Assembly (NCBI GenBank): GCA_027314165.1
Contig: DAHVCH010000009.1
Span: 32,681 to 96,680 of the forward strand
DNA from: Thermoplasmata archaeon
GTDB taxonomy: Archaea; Thermoplasmatota; Thermoplasmata; Lutacidiplasmatales; UBA184
Reading direction: 5' to 3'
Length of the DNA: 64,000 bases
A program made the position numbers and the translations under genes. Positions 34,001 to 41,264 of this stretch are shown here, piece after piece (position 1 is the stretch's first letter; each line of letters starts with the position of its first letter). The notes below the pieces were generated by a model. The model made no database searches and was not told the origin of the DNA. It saw only the letters and a list, made by a program, of their open reading frames with translations.

Positions 34001-36303
34001 ATCATGTACGTCCCGGCCGCGGTCGGCGTGCAGACGTCGGTCGCTCCCGTGGGGGCGGCACATCCGAAGGTCCCCGACGGGGTGGGCGTCCAGCCGTAGA
34101 CGTACGGGGTCGTGCCTCCGGTCGGGGTCGCCGTGAAGGTCACGGAATTGCCGGGCAGGATGGAAGAGCTGGACGACGTGAGCCCGACCTTCAAGGGGAG
34201 CGCGACCGAGATCGTGGCGCCCGCCCACGGAGAGGTCACGCCCAGCGAGTCGGTCACGTCCACCGCGACGACGATCGAGCCTGAGGTCGCGAAGGTGTAG
34301 GTGAACGACGACCCCGTGATCGACTGGGCCGCCCCGTTGACGGTCCACGCGTAGGCGCTGTAGCTCCCCGAACCTCCGGACGGGGTCGCGGTGAAGGTCA
34401 TGCTCTGGTTGACGTCGAGGCTTCCCGAGGTCGGGGAGACGGCGACCAGGAGACGGGGGTTCACCGTGACCGTGCCCGCGGCCGCGGTGACGATCTCGCC
34501 GATCGTGTCGGTGATCTGGACCGAGGCGCTGTACGTCCCCGGATTCGTGTAGTTCACCAGGGGGCTCTGGGTGGTCGTCGGGCAGGACGGGCTGCAAGCC
34601 CCTCCGAAGTTCCAGCTGTACGTGTAGGGCGACGCGCCGGCCCCCGGCGTCGCGGTGAACTGGACGCCTTGCCAAAGGTCCACCGTCGCGGGCGAGGCGG
34701 CCGCGGTCCCGTAGAGCGCGTAGAAGGCCGCGTAGTAGATCTGCGAGGCGGGGTTCCCGGCGTCCACGTAGGCCACGTCGACCCGGAACGGCGAGGGGGC
34801 GGAGGAGGTCGACATGGCGACCGAAGTGGCGGAGAGGGCCCCACCCGCCGCCACCAGCTGCGGGGCCAGGAACGTGCCCGTGGGCGAGGTGGTCCAGGTG
34901 GCTTGGACGTTCGAGTTCCCATCTACGTAGCTCACGAAGGGGGCCCCGGTGGTGGGGTTCAGGGCGATGTAGGCGCTGTGCAGCCCGGTGGTCGTCGAGG
35001 CCCCGCTCGGCCAGGCCCCGCGGACGTAGGTGGTCGCGGTGTTGTAGTAGTACGCGACATCGTAGGTGGGGGAGGTCGTGCTCCCGGTGTTCACGAGGAA
35101 GTCGATCGCGCTGTCGTTGCCGAGCGCGCCGCCGTAGGCCGTCTCCCCCTGCTGGACGATGACGGTCGCGTACGGCGTCGTGGAGGACATGGCGGCGCTG
35201 GTCACCTGGACCGCGTCGTAGGGGAGCGTGAGGAACGCGGTGAAGGAGTACCACACCCGGACGAAGTCCGTGGTGACGGCGGAGTTGGTCACCGAGTACG
35301 TGAACGAGCAGTTCTCGTTGATGTTGCTGCAGGCGAAGGAGATGGCGGGCCAGTAGAGCGCCGTCGTGCTCCGGGGCCCTTCAAAGACCGCGCCGGGGCA
35401 ACCCGTCCCGGAACAGATGGTCGTGCCGCCGGTGTAGGCGTCCACCGTGCTGACGGTCCCCGTCGGCCAGGTCGTGTAGGTGGCATAGTTCACGAAATAT
35501 CCCCAGTAGGCCACCTCGGCATACCCGCTCGTGGTCCACGCCACGGTCGGGCTCTCGATGGTGTCCATGGCGCCGTAGTTCGCCTGCCCCCACCAGTTGG
35601 CGTTCGTGCCCGACTGGGTCCAGGTGCTCCCGCCGTTGGCGGAGACCTTGAGGACGTAGCCGTCGCTGGACGCGGGGTTGACGGTGTCCGCGACACGGGT
35701 CTCCCAGACGACGGCGATCTCCGCGGTCGCCCCGCTGCCATGGACCGCTAGGCTCGGCCCCGTGTCCTGGGTGGTCGCGCCGGAGTCCAGCTGGACCGGA
35801 CTGGAGAAGCTCGCGCCGTCGCTCGAGCTGAAGGCGAAGAAGATGCTCCAGCGTCCGGAGACGTTGGCGGCCCAGGCCGTCCAGACGTAGCCCGAGGCAT
35901 CGGAGACGGTCGAGGGGTTGGTGGACCAGGCGAAGACGGGGCCCCCGTTCTGGTCCGTGGTGGTGGTCGTCGAGACCTGGATCGGGGTAGAGAAGATCCC
36001 CGCGGGGACCGATCCGAGCGCCGGACGGGTCGGCGGTGCACGGAGAACGTGCGCGGCGACACCGGGGGCGTTCGTGAGGCTCGATGCGTGGGCGTGCTGG
36101 GCTACCTGGGCCACCGTGGAGGGGCTGAGCGCCGAGATGGCGCTGGACCCCGGGGCCTGGCCGGCCGAGGGGACGTTCGCACCTACGGCCGGGCCAAGCA
36201 CCGCCGCTTGGGCTCCGGTCGAAGCCATCAGGGCGAGCGTCAGCAGAAGGAGGCCGGTTCCGGCCCGCGCCGCGAAGCGCCTCACCGAGGCGTGGTACGC
36301 CAT
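31060..36303 (-). CDS. Giant PKD-repeat surface receptor with intracellular zinc-ribbon array
   Basis: Type I membrane protein of 1747 aa. Signal peptide AGTGLLLLTLALMASTGAQA; a BNR/sialidase-like beta-propeller region to about residue 530 (for example GGSTWTQSG); then nine PKD domains, seen from repeated YxWxFGDG-type cores such as YAWKFGDGGSG and LLWTFGDGSPS. One TM follows (WWLLLVLVAVVVAAVIALLAM, with RRRRP after it). The cytoplasmic tail of about 400 residues carries four zinc ribbons separated by Pro-rich linkers: CPRCG...CPTCQY, CPQCS...CPVCQVRW, CPQCG...CPNCQVSW and CFICS...CPRCNMSW. The ORF track starts at 36354, upstream of the TATA box (36333-36340), so the ATG at 36303 is used. Divergent from sucCD. 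Confidence 0.88.
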   Translation of the reverse strand: MAYHASVRRFAARAGTGLLLLTLALMASTGAQAAVLGPAVGANVPSAGQAPGSSAISALSPSTVAQVAQHAHASSLTNAPGVAAHVLRAPPTRPALGSVPAGIFSTPIQVSTTTTTDQNGGPVFAWSTNPSTVSDASGYVWTAWAANVSGRWSIFFAFSSSDGASFSSPVQLDSGATTQDTGPSLAVHGSGATAEIAVVWETRVADTVNPASSDGYVLKVSANGGSTWTQSGTNANWWGQANYGAMDTIESPTVAWTTSGYAEVAYWGYFVNYATYTTWPTGTVSTVDAYTGGTTICSGTGCPGAVFEGPRSTTALYWPAISFACSNINENCSFTYSVTNSAVTTDFVRVWYSFTAFLTLPYDAVQVTSAAMSSTTPYATVIVQQGETAYGGALGNDSAIDFLVNTGSTTSPTYDVAYYYNTATTYVRGAWPSGASTTTGLHSAYIALNPTTGAPFVSYVDGNSNVQATWTTSPTGTFLAPQLVAAGGALSATSVAMSTSSAPSPFRVDVAYVDAGNPASQIYYAAFYALYGTAAASPATVDLWQGVQFTATPGAGASPYTYSWNFGGACSPSCPTTTQSPLVNYTNPGTYSASVQITDTIGEIVTAAAGTVTVNPRLLVAVSPTSGSLDVNQSMTFTATPSGGSGSYSAYAWTVNGAAQSITGSSFTYTFATSGSIVVAVDVTDSLGVTSPWAGATISVALPLKVGLTSSSSSILPGNSVTFTATPTGGTTPYVYGWTPTPSGTFGCAAPTGATDVCTPTAAGTYMMMVSVTDSASPAVVRSAFTNVTVDTAMTVTATKFPSSPEVGQTVFLNASATGGTPSYTYQWIAGDGSATINGASATHVYASVGTYTAQVWVNDSLGFSVTTTVPVTVVAALSILSATGSPNPSNTTTMVTFSSAAAGGVTPYAYAWKFGDGGSGTTAWAHHNYTSASSYSVSLTVTDAAGHAASKTFTEVVNPPTGCGSSCQLVVTLTFSPSSPVAGLPVSFSASATGGTGGYAYAWTFGDGTNANTATGSDQHTYTTAGTYSAAVTVTSGSGRSGTAQVSVSVSPFAGIFTSSVTATPSTTDVGEIVSFDGSAIGGSGTYTSFSFSFGDGTPAVVVTTSPAVATHTFSSSGTYSVVLTVTDSTGAKAASAPTSVLVYPPITVALTATASGINVANGVDVNTNVIFSATVSGGSQSYFPTIWWTFGSGTSPQAGANQLLHAFAVAGTFDVRATANDTVGGYGTGSLNLTVFPAIAVVVTGNNFDSPAPVNMALTASLSGGDGTYKLLWTFGDGSPSVTTSASGSSATVNHNFTAAGGYEVQVIVTDSSGGKGTGFYNATVATASPNGSLFSTSIVGIPWWLLLVLVAVVVAAVIALLAMRRRRPLGEPQPDMEAFAPAPVLLATGASVNPDLMAPPVPAGASDQSPDDLGGVLPDAPAALPPGTRVSGAGAPLTPSVEPTVPPVSAQEMGPDLCPRCGSGLLGGGIPCPTCQYVSPEAPLETVLPSAVAEAVPSPAPAPSPIVGPAPSQLEALTHCPQCSGPLTPESECPVCQVRWEPSHPELNTTIGRPGMSGAAPPPPTAPLAAPTELTHCPQCGTLLAPGRVCPNCQVSWEPASSEPATFVDRDQGAEPLPPTSSFAQAPQAPPPEQVPAPAPVSEPPMVHEVPRTPAPPSPSVVERAEAPPVPPPEPSPPPAPKEVLPQAAPAESTASAAPAPSPPPAPSAAEPLTSGPGRCFICSGPLENGFCPRCNMSWADEGG

Positions 36304-36332
36304 AGGATGCGTCGGCTTCGCAAGCGGCTCGA

Positions 36333-36340
36333 GGTATAAG
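36333..36340 (-). promoter_or_regulatory. TATA box of the PKD receptor gene
   Basis: The coding strand reads CTTATACC, centred 33 nt upstream of the ATG at 36303. Its position excludes the longer ORF start at 36354. Confidence 0.65.
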
Positions 36341-36422
36341 TACGTGTCCCACAAGCGTCGAGGTACAGGTGTCCGTTCACCTCGCCGGTCCGCAGTTTCC
36401 CGCGCGGACGCGCAACGCCGGC

Positions 36423-36430
36423 CTTATACC
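36423..36430 (+). promoter_or_regulatory. TATA box of sucCD
   Basis: CTTATACC, identical to the box of the divergent PKD receptor gene, is centred about 36 nt upstream of the sucC ATG at 36463. Confidence 0.65.
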
Positions 36431-36462
36431 TCCCTCCGAACTGCGGCGCGCCGGGTCCGACG

Positions 36463-37635
36463 ATGGTGCTGCTCCGCGAATATCGAGGCAAGGAGATCCT
36501 GAGGAAGTTCGGCGTTCCGGTCCCTCCCGGCAAGGTCGTTCGTAGCGGCGAAGAGGCCGCGAAGGCCCTCGCCGCAGGCGAGGTTCCCGTGCCCTGTGTC
36601 GTGAAGGCCCAGGTGCTGGCCGGAGGACGAGGCAAGGCCGGTTTCGTGAAGCTCGTGAACACGGCCCCGGAGGCCGTCCAGGCCGTCGAGGGCATGGTGG
36701 GCAAGGAGTTCAAGGGCGAGACCGTCCGCGAGGTGCTGCTCACCACCAAGGCCGACATCGCCCGGGAGCTCTACCTCTCCATCACGCTCGACCGCTCCTC
36801 CCGCAAGCCGCTGCTCATGGCCTCCGCCCAGGGAGGGATGGAGATCGAAGCGCTGCCGGCAGAGAAGCTCCTGAAGCTCCCCATCCACCCGCTCACCGGG
36901 CTCGTGGCCTACGAGAAGCGGGCCGTGAGCAAGGCGTTCGACCTTCCCCCGGCCGCGGCGAAGGACCTGGACCGGATCATGGACTCGTTGTGGGCGATCT
37001 TCGAGAAGGAGGACGCCGAGCTCGTGGAGATCAATCCGCTCGCCCTGGTGGGGGACCGGCTCCTTGCCCTGGACGCGAAGGTGATCCTGGAGGACGATGC
37101 GATGTTCCGCCACACGGACTTCCAGCAGGAGCACGGAGAGCTCTCCCCGCTCGAGCAGAAGGCCCACGACAAGGGGATCGCGTTCGTGGAGATCGGAGGC
37201 GACATCGGCGTGCTCGCGAACGGCGCCGGTCTCACGATGGCCACGCTGGACGTCCTTTACCAGGAGGGCGGGCGTCCCGGGATCTTCCTCGACCTGGGAG
37301 GCACCGACGACCCCAAGAAGGTCGTCGAGGCGTTCCTCATGATGACCGAGGCGAAGCCCAAGGTCGTGTTCATCAACATCTTCGGGGGCGTCACCCGATG
37401 CGACACGGTCGCGACCGGGCTGGTCGAGGCCCTTAAGCAGGCGAAGCCCGACTTCCCGCTCGTGGCCCGGATCCGCGGGAACAACGAGAAGGAAGGGGTC
37501 CAGATCCTCCGGGCCGCGGGGATCGGCTCCTACACGGACCTCGCCGAGGCGGCCCGCAACGTCGTCGCCCTCGAGCAGGGGAAGTCCATCGCGCCGCCTC
37601 CGGCGGCCGGCGTCGTGGCTGGGGGTGCGCCATGA
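36463..37635 (+). CDS. sucC: Succinyl-CoA synthetase beta subunit (ADP/GDP-forming)
   Basis: Citric-acid-cycle enzyme interconverting succinyl-CoA and succinate with substrate-level phosphorylation. The 390-aa chain has an ATP-grasp domain with the opening REYRGKEILRKFGVPVPPG, the lysine strand VVKAQVLAGGRGKAGFV, the metal-binding ELVEINPL near residue 187, and the C-terminal NGAGLTMATLD and NIFGGVTRCD motifs. The final 20 residues are Ala/Pro-rich. The ATG overlap with sucD (ATGA at 37632) couples the two subunits. TATA box at 36423-36430 gives a leader of about 10 nt. Confidence 0.97.
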   Translation: MVLLREYRGKEILRKFGVPVPPGKVVRSGEEAAKALAAGEVPVPCVVKAQVLAGGRGKAGFVKLVNTAPEAVQAVEGMVGKEFKGETVREVLLTTKADIARELYLSITLDRSSRKPLLMASAQGGMEIEALPAEKLLKLPIHPLTGLVAYEKRAVSKAFDLPPAAAKDLDRIMDSLWAIFEKEDAELVEINPLALVGDRLLALDAKVILEDDAMFRHTDFQQEHGELSPLEQKAHDKGIAFVEIGGDIGVLANGAGLTMATLDVLYQEGGRPGIFLDLGGTDDPKKVVEAFLMMTEAKPKVVFINIFGGVTRCDTVATGLVEALKQAKPDFPLVARIRGNNEKEGVQILRAAGIGSYTDLAEAARNVVALEQGKSIAPPPAAGVVAGGAP

Positions 37636-38510
37636 GCATCCTCGTTGACGGCAAGACCCGGGTCCTCGTCCAGGGGATCACCGGTCACCAGGGAACGAAC
37701 CACACCCGCGGCATGAAGGCGTTCGGCTCGAACGTCGTCGCCGGCGTCACCCCCGGGAAGGGCGGGACGCAGGTCGAAGGCGTCCCGGTCTTCGACACGG
37801 TCCGCGAGGCCGTGCAGGAGACGCACCCCACCGCCACCTGCATCTTCGTTCCCGCGCCCTACACGCGCGACGCGTTCTACGAGGCGGTCGACGCGGGGCT
37901 CCCGCTCGCGGTGATCATCACCGAGCACGTCCCGTTCCACGACATGCTGAAGATGCTCTACTACGGGAAGCTCCACGGCACCCGGATCATCGGGCCCAAC
38001 TGCCCGGGCCTCGCGACCCCCGGAGGGGCGAAGGTGGGCATCATCCCGAACGTCGTGTTCAAGCCGGGTCGGGTCGGTGTCGTCAGCCGGAGCGGCACCC
38101 TCACCTACGAGATGGTGGCCGGGCTCACCGCGGCGGGCTTTGGACAGTCCACTTGCGTCGGTCTCGGCGGGGACCCGGTCAACGGGACCACCTTCATCGA
38201 CACGCTGAAGCTCTTCCACGAGGACCCGGCCACCGACATGGTGGTCATGGTCGGGGAGATCGGCGGGGTCGCCGAGGAGGAGGCCGCCGAGTACATCGGC
38301 TCGAGCTTCGGCAAGCCCGTGGTGAGCTACATCGCCGGCCGGTCCGCCCCACCGGGGAAGAGGATGGGTCACGCCGGAGCGATCATCGACCGGGGCCGTG
38401 GGACCGCTGAGAGCAAGGTGAAGGCCCTCGAGAAGGCCGGGGCGAAGGTCGCGAAGTTCCCGTACGATGTTCCGCGCCTGGTCGAGAGCTCGCTCAAGGA
38501 GCTTCGTTAG
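37632..38510 (+). CDS. sucD: Succinyl-CoA synthetase alpha subunit
   Basis: CoA-binding and phosphohistidine subunit (292 aa). Seen are VLVQGITGHQGTNHTRGM (CoA-binding Rossmann motif), GPNCPGLATPGGAKVGIIPN, SRSGTLTYEM and, near residue 238, the phosphorylated histidine in KRMGHAGAIIDRG. All key residues are present and the length is standard. It overlaps sucC by ATGA and is followed with no gap by the small zinc protein gene, whose GTG/ATG start touches the sucD TAG. Confidence 0.97.
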   Translation: MSILVDGKTRVLVQGITGHQGTNHTRGMKAFGSNVVAGVTPGKGGTQVEGVPVFDTVREAVQETHPTATCIFVPAPYTRDAFYEAVDAGLPLAVIITEHVPFHDMLKMLYYGKLHGTRIIGPNCPGLATPGGAKVGIIPNVVFKPGRVGVVSRSGTLTYEMVAGLTAAGFGQSTCVGLGGDPVNGTTFIDTLKLFHEDPATDMVVMVGEIGGVAEEEAAEYIGSSFGKPVVSYIAGRSAPPGKRMGHAGAIIDRGRGTAESKVKALEKAGAKVAKFPYDVPRLVESSLKELR

Positions 38511-38512
38511 TG

Positions 38513-38752
38513 ATGGCCGCTCCGGAGGGGTCGGTGGCCCGTCGGAGCCCTCGCGCCCGGGAGGGCCCTCAGAACTGCTCCGTTCCCGACTGCAGCGCGG
38601 AGGCCGTCCGTTCGCTCGCGCTCGCCGAGGCGAAGAAGGCCTTCTCCTCGCTGCCCGACACCGAGCGCCGCGCCCACCTCTGCCGCGAGCACTATCGGGC
38701 CTGGAAGAAGGCCACGAAGAAGGACCGGGACCTCAAGCGGTTGGGCTGGTAG
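38513..38752 (+). CDS. Small C-x4-C/C-x2-H zinc-binding protein, about 79 aa
   Basis: No named family. The basic N-terminus (VARRSPRAREG) leads into CSVPDC, then a helical stretch EAVRSLALAEAKKAFSS, then LCREHYRAWKKATKKDRDLKRLGW. The C-x4-C and C-x2-H pairs should bind one zinc. The flanking helices are strongly basic, as in RNA- or ribosome-associated small proteins. The same four-ligand pattern is fused to the C-terminus of the HAD hydrolase at 23914-24951. ATG 38513 is 2 nt after the sucD stop; GTG at 38510 overlaps it. Translational coupling to sucCD is likely, although a metabolic link is not evident. Confidence 0.72.
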   Translation: MAAPEGSVARRSPRAREGPQNCSVPDCSAEAVRSLALAEAKKAFSSLPDTERRAHLCREHYRAWKKATKKDRDLKRLGW

Positions 38753-38769
38753 TCCAGCTCCAGGGGCGC

Positions 38770-39489
38770 TCAGCCCGGTACACGGTGGGCACGAGAGACC
38801 AGAAGGTCCCTCGCACCGTGGCGGAGCATCACGCGGACCAGGTCCTCGTGGCCGGACCGCCGGGCCATGTCGACCGGGGTCTGTCCCAGGTCGTTCGGGA
38901 CCCCGACCTCGGCCCCCGCCTCGAGCAGAAGCCCGACCACCTCGGTCTCGCCCAGCTCCGCGGCAAGGTGCAGGGGGGTCAATCCTCCCTGACACCGATG
39001 GGAGACGACGTCGGCGTGGCGAGAGAGCAGGAGGCGGACGACCGGGGCCTGTCCTCCCGCGACCGCGGCGTGCAGCGGCTGGTTCGCGAGCGGGTTGCGC
39101 GAGACGGCGGAGATGTCCGCCCCGTGGTCCAGAAGGGACTCGCAAGCCTCCGCGCTCCCGAAGAAGGCCGCAAGGTGGAGGGGGGTCCAGCCGTCGGGGG
39201 CGTACGTCTCGGTAGGCACGGTCGCCTTCGACAGGAGCTCGCGGATCCGAGGGAGGTCTCCCAGCGCCGCGGCCTCGTGAAGGTCCTCCGGCGCTCCCCG
39301 CCGGATCAGGTCCCACGCAAGCGCGATCTGACCGGTATAGACCGCGACCAGCGAGAGGCTCCGCCCGACCTCGTCGCGCTCGGTGAACAACTTCCGGTCG
39401 GAGGCCAGGAGCTCCTCGAGACCCTCGACGTCACCCTCCTGGAGCGCGCGGAAGAGCCGCGCGACCTCAGGACGAAGGTGAGCCGGCAC
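38770..39489 (-). CDS. Ankyrin-repeat protein
   Basis: Protein of 239 aa made of about six ankyrin repeats, a protein-protein interaction scaffold. Clear repeat cores are DGWTPLHLAAFFGSAEACESLLDHGADI, QPLHAAVAGGQAPVVRLLLSRHADV and GGLTPLHLAAELGETEVVGLLLEAGAEV; the first two and last are degenerate. There is no signal peptide, so it should act in the cytoplasm, partner unknown. The start is GTG at 39489. It is convergent with the small zinc protein gene (17-nt gap). Ankyrin proteins are sporadic in archaea. Confidence 0.85.
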   Translation of the reverse strand: MPAHLRPEVARLFRALQEGDVEGLEELLASDRKLFTERDEVGRSLSLVAVYTGQIALAWDLIRRGAPEDLHEAAALGDLPRIRELLSKATVPTETYAPDGWTPLHLAAFFGSAEACESLLDHGADISAVSRNPLANQPLHAAVAGGQAPVVRLLLSRHADVVSHRCQGGLTPLHLAAELGETEVVGLLLEAGAEVGVPNDLGQTPVDMARRSGHEDLVRVMLRHGARDLLVSRAHRVPG

Positions 39490-39527
39490 GTGATGCGCAT
39501 GGCTGCACGGGTTGGTAAGGGTTCGCA

Positions 39528-39682
39528 GGTCCTAGCGACAGTGGACCAAGGTTGGAGGAAGCGCAGCCCTGGCGCTGCAAGCTCTCACGGCGAGGGACGA
39601 AGAGCCGCGGGAACCGCCAACAGACTTGGGCCCTCGAAAACCGACCCGCCCGGCTTGCGGACGTTTGGTCCGCGGCTCTTCG
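39528..39682. other. Unexplained structured region, possible non-coding RNA
   Basis: A 240-nt gap between the ankyrin gene and eL41 holds several nested stems. CGAAGAGCCGCGG (39598-39610) is the exact reverse complement of CCGCGGCTCTTCG (39670-39682), a 13-bp stem closing a 59-nt loop with smaller hairpins. GGTCC/GGACC (39528-39547) and AGCGC/GCGCT (39560-39576) are further hairpins. I tested the sequence by eye for tRNA, SRP RNA and RNase P RNA core motifs and found none. It could be the long 3-prime UTR of eL41 or a separate RNA on either strand. Confidence 0.4.
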
Positions 39683-39729
39683 AGCATGGATCGTAGGCAA
39701 GAGACCCGGCAGATCGCCGGTCAGCTTCC

Positions 39730-39837
39730 CTACTGTCCACGCATCCGGTGCTCGCGCATGCGCCTTCTCATGCGCTTTTTTCGCCACTTCCAGCGCATGT
39801 GGCCGCGCTTCTTCCAGACACGTGAGCTTCGTTTCAT
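39730..39837 (-). CDS. rpl41e: Ribosomal protein eL41-like, 35 aa
   Basis: Too short for the ORF track. The minus-strand ATG at 39837 reads MKRSSRVWKKRGHMRWKW, continues KKRMRRRMREHRMRGQ and stops at TAG (39730-39732). Twenty of 35 residues are Lys or Arg, and the core MRWKWRKKRMRR matches the tiny eukaryotic/archaeal large-subunit protein eL41 (MRAKWRKKRMRR in eukaryotes), a single helix that bridges the two ribosomal subunits. A TATA box (TTATAA, 39880-39885) lies 43-48 nt upstream, giving a leader of about 19 nt. It is the shortest gene in the window. Confidence 0.85.
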   Translation of the reverse strand: MKRSSRVWKKRGHMRWKWRKKRMRRRMREHRMRGQ

Positions 39838-39879
39838 CCCGGGATACCCTCGAGAGCGCGCCGCCCTATCTTGAGGGTG

Positions 39880-39885
39880 TTATAA
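39880..39885 (-). promoter_or_regulatory. TATA box of the eL41 gene
   Basis: TTATAA, about 45 nt upstream of the eL41 ATG, is the only A/T cluster in the gap between eL41 and the aminotransferase. Confidence 0.6.
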
Positions 39886-39957
39886 GGCTCACGGAGCGAG
39901 TGGGCGACCCCACGCAACGCCCTCCCGACCACTTCACGCGCTCCCGGAGGGGGCCCC

Positions 39958-41154
39958 TCAACGCACGGGAGCGGTGGCCAGACGAGAGAGGACCTGCTCC
40001 ATGCTCTCGTAAGGGGCGGTCACGGCCCAGCGAACGTAGGCGGCCCCGGCGGGGCCGAAGGCGGAGCCAGGGGTCACCAGGATGCCGTGCTCGGAGAGGA
40101 GCCGGTCGGCGAAGGCGGCTCCGTCATCCGAGGGCGCCCTCTGCCAAAGGTAGAGCGATCCCTCCGGGGCGCGGACCTCGTACCCGAGGTCGTGCAGGCC
40201 CTCGGCGAGACGCCGCAGGCGCCTCCCGTACTCCTGGACGGTGGCCTCGACCGGGGGAGGACGTTGGGCCCCCGTGTACAGGCCCAGCGCGGCCGCAGCG
40301 GCCATCTGGATGGGACGGCTGGCGCCCGAATCCACCTGGCTCTTCAGCTTCACGAGCGAGGCCAGGACCTCCGCGTTCCCCACGGCGAAGCCGATCCTCC
40401 AGCCGGCCATGCCGAACGTCTTGGAGAACGAGTGGAACTCCACCGCGTGCTCGATCGCCCCTGGGGCCTGGAGGATCGAGGGAGCTCGGTGCTCCCCGAA
40501 GGTGACCTCGCTGTAGGCGTTGTCGTAGGCCAGCCACAGCCCCCGGTCGCGGGCCAGGTCGACCGCCGGGCGCACGTCCTCCAGCGTCGCCGTGCCCCCG
40601 GTCGGATTGTTCGGATAGTTCAGGAACATGAGCCGTCCATCGGAGGGGATCGCGTCCCAGGAAGGGAGCCACCGGTGTTCCTCGGAGAGGGGGAACGTGT
40701 GGACCTTGGCATAGGCGAGGTGGGTGCCCCGGGTGTACGGCGGGTAGCCCGGGTCGGGGACGAGAACGATCTCTCCGGGGTCGACCAGGGCGTGAGGAAG
40801 CGCCCCGATCCCTTCCTTGGAGCCAAGGAGGACCGCCACCTCCTTGTCGGCGTCGACCGTCACACCGAATCGCAAGCGCATCCACTTCGCGATCGCGGCT
40901 CGGAGCTCAGCTTCCCCTCGCGAGGAAGGATACCGGTGGGCCCCGGGGGCCCCCACCGCGGCGCGGGCGGCCTCGAGGACCGACGCGGGTGGGGGTAGGT
41001 CCGGGTCGCCGATCGACAGGTTCACGGCGCGCTGCTCGCCCCGCTTCCACTTGGCGGCCTTCCTCTCGAGCTCCGCGAAGGGGTACGGAGGCACCTCGGC
41101 GACGACTCGCGAGCTCGCACGACGGGGGGGTGAGGGCACGACGTTCGTGGGCAT
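39958..41154 (-). CDS. PLP-dependent aminotransferase, class I/II
   Basis: Fold-type I aminotransferase, 398 aa. It contains the substrate-cofactor strand SIGDPDLPPP near residue 50, NYPNNPTGG, the YDNAYSEVTF segment with the PLP-binding Asp/Tyr, and the Schiff-base lysine in HSFSKTFGMAGWRIGF. Similarity is to aspartate- and LL-diaminopimelate-type aminotransferases; amino-donor specificity cannot be set from sequence alone. The ORF track begins with GTG at 41169; the ATG at 41154 fits better because a TATA-like box (TTGATA on the coding strand, 41181-41186) is then about 30 nt upstream. It could supply amino transfer for the leucine or lysine route encoded at 3.7-8 kb, which is inference. 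Confidence 0.92.
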   Translation of the reverse strand: MPTNVVPSPPRRASSRVVAEVPPYPFAELERKAAKWKRGEQRAVNLSIGDPDLPPPASVLEAARAAVGAPGAHRYPSSRGEAELRAAIAKWMRLRFGVTVDADKEVAVLLGSKEGIGALPHALVDPGEIVLVPDPGYPPYTRGTHLAYAKVHTFPLSEEHRWLPSWDAIPSDGRLMFLNYPNNPTGGTATLEDVRPAVDLARDRGLWLAYDNAYSEVTFGEHRAPSILQAPGAIEHAVEFHSFSKTFGMAGWRIGFAVGNAEVLASLVKLKSQVDSGASRPIQMAAAAALGLYTGAQRPPPVEATVQEYGRRLRRLAEGLHDLGYEVRAPEGSLYLWQRAPSDDGAAFADRLLSEHGILVTPGSAFGPAGAAYVRWAVTAPYESMEQVLSRLATAPVR

Positions 41155-41180
41155 GGTCGTTGTCGGCACGGTGATGGGCG

Positions 41181-41186
41181 TATCAA
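41181..41186 (-). promoter_or_regulatory. TATA-like box of the aminotransferase gene
   Basis: The coding strand reads TTGATA, centred about 30 nt upstream of the ATG at 41154. Confidence 0.45.
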
Positions 41187-41264
41187 CCTCCCCCCTGAGG
41201 GACGGGTGGGGCGCGAGGGTCCCCGTCCTGGAGCGAGGGTTCCCCCAAGGAGAAGCCTCAAGGC

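Noticed and set aside
32657-35254. 865-aa minus-strand ORF inside the PKD receptor gene
   Set aside because: Alternative frame of the same strand made of His/Arg/Gly-rich sequence; the receptor frame has nine PKD domains.
31060-36354. Longer start of the PKD receptor at 36354
   Set aside because: It begins upstream of the TATA box at 36333-36340 and adds residues before the signal peptide; ATG 36303 fits both promoter and signal peptide.
39500-39730. SRP RNA or RNase P RNA
   Set aside because: The conserved helix 8 GGAAG...AGCAGCC of SRP RNA and the ACAGAA/GTGAAACGG cores of RNase P were not found on either strand.
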